37,430 nt of DNA from an uncultured Lachnospiraceae bacterium. Lineage in GTDB: Bacteria > Bacillota > Clostridia > Lachnospirales > Lachnospiraceae. The DNA lies in contig CANRAZ010000021.1 of the NCBI GenBank assembly GCA_947628705.1, forward strand, positions 1 to 37,430, read 5' to 3'. The notes beneath the pieces are model-generated. The model saw only the letters and a list, made by a program, of their open reading frames with translations. It had not been told where the DNA came from and did not search any database. Below, piece after piece: positions 33,541 to 37,430 of this stretch (position 1 is the first letter of the stretch; each line of letters begins with the position of its first letter). Both the position numbers and the translations under genes were made by a program.

Positions 33541-35928
33541 TTATAATCTAATCTTTTTTCTTGCACACGTCCAAAGAGCAGCAACGCTGATCCCGAATAA
33601 AACAGCAGTGACTGTTAATCCGCCATCTCCTGTTTTAGGAGTATTCTCGCTTTCATTCACACCGTTATTTTCATCAGGCGCAGTTTCATTGTTATCTGAC
33701 GGTTTATCGGTGCTGTTTTCCTCAGAAGTATTATCAGAGCTGCCATTTTCTTCACTGCCGCCGTTTTCAGAGATTTCATTCAGCGTAATAAGATAGCTTG
33801 AACAATGGCTTTGCTTTACGGTAATATTTCCATTTTTATCCGCAATTGCAGACTGAAGAAGCGAAACAGTTCCGTCCTTTGACAATTCGCTGTAGTAAAC
33901 CGTCTTACCTGCATATTCCTTGCCGATTGGAATGTTAATAAATGCTTCAGCAGGAAGCTTGCCTGAATATTTATAATCAATTTTAACTATAAAATCCTTA
34001 TCAGAAACGCTCTTAGGCAGGTCTTTAATATTTTTATATTCCCTTGTAACTACGACCGAAAAGTCATAGTCAGTTATTCCGTCTACCTTTGCCATTGTTC
34101 CCTTTTTAAAGGTGAAAAGAATTCCGTCATTTGATTTGATTACAACATCCTGACTCTGATTTTCCGTCAGGAGAATATCAAAGTCTTCTTTTGTTACGAC
34201 CGGACTGTCTTCAACATAAGCGGATTCAAGCCCCTGCCATTCGAGCCAAGAGTATTCCACTTCTTCATAATACCCGTTATAATACCCGTCTTCATCAATT
34301 TTAGACTCATACATTTGAGCATTAATGATCCATTCAGGGAAGGCATTTATTATATCTTCCCTTGATATTGGGTTACCTTGGGCTATTTTCCAGTAATGCA
34401 AATTGGATCGGTCCGACGTACTTGAACTGTCATAACCAAATGAAAAGAAAAAATTGCTTTGATATTCCAGATGATTAACCGGAGCAATGTAGCTTATGTT
34501 GTTATTACTAAAATCGACATTAAACCAAGGATTCCACCAATTAATTAATTCAGGTATTTCACTTATTTCATTATCATTCAGATATAACTCATAAAAGCCC
34601 CAATTAGTCAAAACGCTGACATCTTTTATTTTATTATACGATAAATCCACCTTGTAAAAATACGCATCCGTTGGAAGCATGCTGATGTCGCTTATTTCAT
34701 TCTCGGATAAATCAAACACATCATAGTCATACAAGTCCCTATACTCAAAAGTTACAGTTGCTAAAGGGCTTATATTATTTATTCGGTTTTTAGAGAGATT
34801 TAAGCTTGAAATCGTCTTTCCCGACAAAGCGCTTATATCGCTGATTTGATTGTTTGATAAATTTATACAAGCAAGATTATCACAGTTCGAAAGCGCACTA
34901 ATATCGTTAATCTTATTGTTTGATAAATTAATTTGTGCAAGATTACCACAGGTCGAAAGCGCACTAATATCATTAATCTTATTGTTTGCTGCTTCTACCG
35001 TATGTATGTCCGTTCCAGACAATACGCTGATATCTTCCAAATTGTTATCATTTAAATATATTTCATCAAGATTCGCCGACAAAAGACTTTTTATTGGCGT
35101 AACATCAACGATCTCATTTCCGCTCAAATTCAGTATTTCAACATACTTAAAGCTTTCAAGAACGCTTATGTCGCTGATTTTGTTATTTGAGAGATTTATT
35201 TCTTTGAATTGCTCAACATCGGACAATCCCTTCAAACCGCTCAAATCAGAAATCTCATTGTTGCTCAAATCCAATACATCATAATAATCTTCGGTATACG
35301 GATCATTTAATACCGATAAATCACCTGTGATTTTTATTTTATTGTTAGAAAGAGCAGCATAACGCAAGTTTTCAAAGTTTTCAAGAACACTTACATCTTC
35401 AATCTGATTGTAGTCAGCTTCAAAAAATTCTAATTCAGTGCAGTTTTTTAGCGAGCTTATATCCGTAATATTATTATGACACAGGCGAATTTCCTTAAGG
35501 TTAGTTAGACCAGCCAACGGACTGACGTCGCTTATCCCTACGTAGCATGCATCAAACCATTCCAGTTTTTTAAGATTTGCAACAGGACTTATATCTTGGA
35601 AATGCTGAGAATGCAAATCCAGATGTACAAGATTAGTAAAATATTCAATGCCGCGAATATCATATATGCTATCCTCTATCATCCATACGTCAAAGTTTAA
35701 ACGTTCACATGCCTCAGCTTCAGATTTTGTAAGCACACCGTCCTTGTCAGCATCACATTGCTTTACTGCTAAACGGTAAAAGGTCTCGTCAGGTATTCCC
35801 GTCTCATCATTTTTAATAATTTCACTTTCATCAACGTCTTCCGCTTTTGCAGAAATGCCCGAAGCAAAAACCATAGCGTACATGAGCAGTACAGCTATTG
35901 CCGTTCCAAAAAATTTTTGTTTTTTCAT
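33541..35928 (-). CDS. Internalin-like leucine-rich-repeat surface protein
   Basis: A 795-residue exported protein. The signal peptide ends SAKA near 29. An EF-hand-like calcium loop follows at 59-70 (DADKDGVLTKSE). From about 95 to 500 there are some seventeen leucine-rich repeats of the internalin type, with units such as LSNNKISDISVLES. An unrelated module (about 510-700) ends in a beta domain common in clostridial surface proteins (AEAFINIPIGKEY, SYLITL). A Ser/Asn/Glu-rich linker leads to TPKTG, a hydrophobic segment and RKKIRL: a sortase-type wall anchor, with Thr in place of Leu. Such proteins bind host or partner proteins. The start has an AAAGGAG site; it is alone on its transcript. 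Confidence 0.92.
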   Translation of the reverse strand: MKKQKFFGTAIAVLLMYAMVFASGISAKAEDVDESEIIKNDETGIPDETFYRLAVKQCDADKDGVLTKSEAEACERLNFDVWMIEDSIYDIRGIEYFTNLVHLDLHSQHFQDISPVANLKKLEWFDACYVGISDVSPLAGLTNLKEIRLCHNNITDISSLKNCTELEFFEADYNQIEDVSVLENFENLRYAALSNNKIKITGDLSVLNDPYTEDYYDVLDLSNNEISDLSGLKGLSDVEQFKEINLSNNKISDISVLESFKYVEILNLSGNEIVDVTPIKSLLSANLDEIYLNDNNLEDISVLSGTDIHTVEAANNKINDISALSTCGNLAQINLSNNKINDISALSNCDNLACINLSNNQISDISALSGKTISSLNLSKNRINNISPLATVTFEYRDLYDYDVFDLSENEISDISMLPTDAYFYKVDLSYNKIKDVSVLTNWGFYELYLNDNEISEIPELINWWNPWFNVDFSNNNISYIAPVNHLEYQSNFFFSFGYDSSSTSDRSNLHYWKIAQGNPISREDIINAFPEWIINAQMYESKIDEDGYYNGYYEEVEYSWLEWQGLESAYVEDSPVVTKEDFDILLTENQSQDVVIKSNDGILFTFKKGTMAKVDGITDYDFSVVVTREYKNIKDLPKSVSDKDFIVKIDYKYSGKLPAEAFINIPIGKEYAGKTVYYSELSKDGTVSLLQSAIADKNGNITVKQSHCSSYLITLNEISENGGSEENGSSDNTSEENSTDKPSDNNETAPDENNGVNESENTPKTGDGGLTVTAVLFGISVAALWTCARKKIRL

Positions 35929-35953
35929 CGTTCTACTCCTTTCACAAAACCGA

Positions 35954-36021
35954 CAGTAAAGAATATAAGGCAGCTTTTTTGCTTACGTTACCTTTTCTTT
36001 ACTGAATTTGTTTCCGGAAAC
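35954..36021. promoter_or_regulatory. Inverted repeats upstream of the LRR gene
   Basis: CAGTAAAGAA (35954-35963) and TTCTTTACTG (35995-36004) are a perfect ten-base inverted repeat; beside it GTTTCCGGAAAC (36010-36021) is a perfect palindrome. Both lie 25-95 bases before the LRR start and may be regulator sites. No clear promoter boxes seen. Confidence 0.45.
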
Positions 36022-36023
36022 CA

Positions 36024-36056
36024 AAGAAAAAGGCAGACTAAAAATCGCAGTCTGCC
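36024..36056 (-). terminator. Intrinsic terminator of the putative ncRNA
   Basis: GGCAGACT (36032-36039) pairs with AGTCTGCC (36049-36056); on the minus strand TTTTTCTTT follows. It points away from the structured region and comes before the LRR start, so some RNA must end here. Confidence 0.88.
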
Positions 36057-36360
36057 AAAACTCCGATTTCTCACGTGAATATCCTCAAGACGGCAGATAA
36101 TCTGCCTCTATGAGGATACTCTGTGAGAAATCAAGAACGGGTGCAAGTATTTGTCCACACTCACACCCGTTATTATTACTAAGGCTACAACTCGTCAGCA
36201 ATAAAACACACTCCACCCCTTGTAAATCAAACTGATTTACTGTAAAATAGGCTTGTGTGTATCGCAGACTCCGTCTGTATTGTGTGGTAAGCATCTACCA
36301 TCCTTGCTCGGCGCTGTTGCAGCAGTGTCGAGCGGTACACCAAATTGTCCTTGAATTCTC
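36024..36360 (-). ncRNA. Putative structured non-coding RNA
   Basis: A 335-base minus-strand unit bounded by a good promoter (36367-36395) and an intrinsic terminator (36024-36056). No credible protein is inside. It is dense in helices: a long hairpin with three stacked stems (36065-36074/36123-36132, 36080-36087/36111-36118, 36092-36097/36101-36106); AACGGGTG (36136-36143) with 36164-36171; GTAAATCA (36222-36229) with 36233-36240; CAGAC/GTCTG near 36265-36277; and GCTCG (36306-36310) with CGAGC (36329-36333). It is not tmRNA, RNase P RNA or SRP RNA, as their conserved blocks are missing, and I cannot match it to 6S or any riboswitch. It lies between the tRNA cluster and the LRR gene on the same strand. 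Family unknown to me. Confidence 0.6.
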
Positions 36361-36366
36361 AGCCAT

Positions 36367-36395
36367 ATTTTACCATACTCAATATAATTTCACAA
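36367..36395 (-). promoter_or_regulatory. Promoter of the putative ncRNA
   Basis: On the minus strand TTGTGA (36390-36395) and TAAAAT (36367-36372) are exactly 17 bases apart; transcript start near 36360. The gap from here to 36510 shows nothing else. Confidence 0.65.
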
Positions 36396-36510
36396 GTAGT
36401 AATTTGAATTTGCCGGTAATTTCTTATTGCCAAAGTAATTTTGCCGCAAGACGGCTCCCTGATTCAAGAAGAAAAAAATTCAAATAGATTCAAATTATTG
36501 TAAAAGCAGG

Positions 36511-36544
36511 CAAAAAAATAAGGCTTCGCATTTAAGAGAAGCCT
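36511..36544 (-). terminator. Intrinsic terminator of the tRNA cluster
   Basis: On the minus strand AGGCTTC pairs with GAAGCCT around ten bases, followed by TATTTTTTT. It ends the rRNA-tRNA transcript 13 bases after tRNA-Leu. Confidence 0.88.
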
Positions 36545-36557
36545 CACATTCAATCAT

Positions 36558-36643
36558 TGCCGGCGACCGGGATCGAACCGGTACGGGAGGTTAGTCCCGC
36601 AGGATTTTAAGTCCTGTGCGTCTGCCAATTCCGCCACGCCGGC
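36558..36643 (-). tRNA. tRNA-Leu (TAA)
   Basis: Acceptor GCCGGCG/CGCCGGC, anticodon loop CTTAAAA with anticodon TAA, a long variable arm CGGGAC...CTCCCG as in class II tRNAs, T arm ACCGG/CCGGT. 86 bases, no encoded CCA. Last of the seven-gene cluster. Confidence 0.95.
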
Positions 36644-36654
36644 ATATTAAAATA

Positions 36655-36727
36655 TGGGGCCTACAGGGCTCGAACCTGTGACCCTCTGCTTGTAAGGCAG
36701 ATGCTCTCCCAGCTGAGCTAAGACCCC
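36655..36727 (-). tRNA. tRNA-Val (TAC)
   Basis: Acceptor GGGGTCT/AGGCCCC with one G-T pair, anticodon loop CTTACAA with anticodon TAC, T arm ACAGG/CCTGT. 73 bases, no encoded CCA. Confidence 0.95.
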
Positions 36728-36765
36728 ATGATAAATATACCAGATAAACTAAATATATTTATTAG

Positions 36766-36839
36766 CGACCTGGATGGGGTTCGAACCCACGACCTCCGCC
36801 GTGACAGGGCGGCGCTCTAACCAGCTGAGCCACCAGGCC
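36766..36839 (-). tRNA. tRNA-Asp (GTC)
   Basis: Acceptor GGCCTGG/CCAGGTC, anticodon loop CTGTCAC with anticodon GTC, discriminator G as usual for Asp. 74 bases, no encoded CCA. Confidence 0.95.
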
Positions 36840-36856
36840 GTATTTATTATTTTACA

Positions 36857-36874
36857 CGGGAACGAAAATTCCCG
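36857..36874. other. Hairpin between tRNA-Met and tRNA-Asp
   Basis: CGGGAA pairs with TTCCCG around six bases, with no T-run. In the polycistronic tRNA transcript it may guide processing. Confidence 0.5.
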
Positions 36875-36883
36875 AAAAGGAAA

Positions 36884-36957
36884 TGGACCATCGGGGACTC
36901 GAACCCAGGACCGACCGGTTATGAGCCGGTTGCTCTAACCGACTGAGCTAATGGTCC
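36884..36957 (-). tRNA. tRNA-Met (CAT), elongator type
   Basis: Acceptor GGACCAT/ATGGTCC, anticodon arm ACCGG-CTCATAA-CCGGT with anticodon CAT. It lacks the initiator's three G-C pairs in the anticodon stem. A tRNA-Ile2 with modified C34 cannot be excluded, but the sequence is close to elongator Met. The T stem CTGGG/CCCCG has a T-C mismatch at pair 50-64. No encoded CCA. Confidence 0.88.
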
Positions 36958-36961
36958 ATAA

Positions 36962-37034
36962 AGCCGATAGGCGGACTCGAACCGTCAACCTGCTGATTAC
37001 AAATCAGCTGCTCTGCCAATTGAGCCATATCGGC
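36962..37034 (-). tRNA. tRNA-Thr (TGT)
   Basis: Acceptor GCCGATA/TATCGGC, anticodon arm GCTGA-TTTGTAA-TCAGC with anticodon TGT, discriminator T as in many Thr tRNAs. The T stem GACGG/CCGCC has an A-C mismatch at pair 50-64. No encoded CCA. Confidence 0.92.
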
Positions 37035-37052
37035 ACACTCTCTCTTAAGAGA

Positions 37053-37124
37053 TGACTCCTACGGGAATCGAACCCGTGTTACCGCCGTGAAAGGGCGATG
37101 TCTTAACCGCTTGACCAAGGAGCC
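37053..37124 (-). tRNA. tRNA-Glu (TTC)
   Basis: Acceptor GGCTCCT/AGGAGTC, anticodon loop CTTTCAC with anticodon TTC, T arm ACGGG/CCCGT. 72 bases, no encoded CCA. A strong promoter lies directly upstream. Confidence 0.95.
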
Positions 37125-37134
37125 GCGTGAATTG

Positions 37135-37163
37135 ATTATATCAAAAGTGGCGACTTTCGTCAA
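37135..37163 (-). promoter_or_regulatory. Internal promoter of the tRNA cluster
   Basis: On the minus strand TTGACG (37158-37163) and a perfect TATAAT (37135-37140) are 17 bases apart. The start point would be near 37128, about four bases ahead of mature tRNA-Glu, so the last six tRNAs can be made without the rRNA operon. Confidence 0.82.
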
Positions 37164-37203
37164 CCGTGTCATTGCTTCCGCCAATACCGACGGTTTAGGA
37201 AAA

Positions 37204-37275
37204 CTCCCCGAGTAGGGCTCGAACCTACAACAACTCGGTTAACAGCCGAGTGCTCTACCATTGAGCTATCGAGGA
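37204..37275 (-). tRNA. tRNA-Asn (GTT)
   Basis: Acceptor TCCTCGA/TCGGGGA with one T-G pair, anticodon arm CTCGG-CTGTTAA-CCGAG with anticodon GTT, T arm GTAGG/CCTAC. 72 bases, no encoded CCA. First tRNA after the 23S gene; it relies on rRNA read-through. Confidence 0.95.
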
Positions 37276-37377
37276 TTGTCAGGCTCTCCTCACTCCGCAC
37301 TTCAGGCTGTAAGCCTCCCACGCTTCTTGCTTGAACCTTCAAAACTTCATACCAACTTACTCTTTCCAGAAAAAACT
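37276..37377 (-). other. 23S to tRNA-Asn spacer, no 5S gene
   Basis: About 100 bases with a short hairpin AGGCT-TAC-AGCCT. It is shorter than a 5S gene and has none of its conserved blocks, so the 5S is not in its usual place after 23S. Confidence 0.7.
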
Positions 37378-37430
37378 TAGGTTAAGCCCTCGACCTATTA
37401 GTACCGGTCAGCTGAACGCATCTCTGCGCT
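37378..37430 (-). rRNA. rrl: 23S ribosomal RNA, 3' end
   Basis: The last 50 or so bases of 23S rRNA, recognised by the near-universal ACTAATAGGTCGAGGGCTTA ending on the minus strand. The gene continues past the right edge. The exact 3' end (37377-37380) is an estimate. Confidence 0.93.

Noticed and set aside
36085-36294. A 69-residue minus-strand frame inside the structured region
   Set aside because: A weak AAGGAT-like site is present, but the frame runs through several perfect hairpins and the peptide shows no protein-like pattern. The ncRNA reading explains the promoter, helices and terminator better.
36024-36360. tmRNA, RNase P RNA or SRP RNA
   Set aside because: No tRNA-like CCA end or tag frame, no GAGGAAAGTCC-type block, and no GGAAGGAAGC-type SRP loop can be found on either strand.

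Overview
The window looks like a chromosomal segment of an anaerobic Firmicute of class Clostridia, probably Lachnospiraceae-like (inference). The evidence is a SCIFF-peptide radical SAM maturase, the gatCAB amidotransferase, strong AGGAGG-type ribosome binding sites, many lipoproteins and PKTG-type surface proteins, tRNA genes without an encoded CCA, and moderate G+C coding DNA between very A+T-rich spacers. I see no insertion sequence, prophage or CRISPR array.

Layout. 1-960 (+) is the 3' part of the SCIFF maturase scfB. 1195-2732 (-) encodes an SGNH hydrolase lipoprotein and a DUF4358 lipoprotein. 3068-6380 (+) is a beta-glucoside operon: PTS EIIBCA plus GH1 6-phospho-beta-glucosidase. 6607-9073 (-) is a four-gene cassette built around a DUF2589 protein, with three genes I cannot name. 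9262-12727 (-) carries a large transglutaminase-like surface protein and a DUF2809 membrane protein. 13147-14331 (-) encodes a four-PepSY membrane-anchored protein. 14565-16390 (-) is an AraC regulator with azlCD, divergent from a CE1-like esterase lipoprotein (16583-17611, +). 17728-19005 (-) is an MFS exporter. 19303-25167 (-) is a sugar ABC importer (binding protein and two permeases) followed by a GH51 arabinofuranosidase. 25557-26633 (-) is a membrane diguanylate cyclase. 26882-33039 (-) runs from an acidic membrane protein through an EAL phosphodiesterase to gatC, gatA and gatB. A lone tRNA-Pro lies at 33299 (+). 33541-35928 (-) is a leucine-rich-repeat surface protein. Upstream of it is a structured region with its own promoter and terminator, which I call a putative ncRNA. 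The window ends with seven minus-strand tRNA genes (Asn, Glu, Thr, Met, Asp, Val, Leu in transcription order) and the 3' end of a 23S rRNA.

How the parts fit. Two carbohydrate modules (PTS/GH1 and ABC/GH51) and an esterase fit a plant-glycan user. A cyclase and a phosphodiesterase suggest c-di-GMP control. Several terminator hairpins sit inside operons directly before the next gene's ribosome binding site (before GH51 and before gatC, and between the binding protein and the permeases), which points to graded read-through expression. The least explained items are the DUF2589 cassette and the putative ncRNA at 36024-36360.
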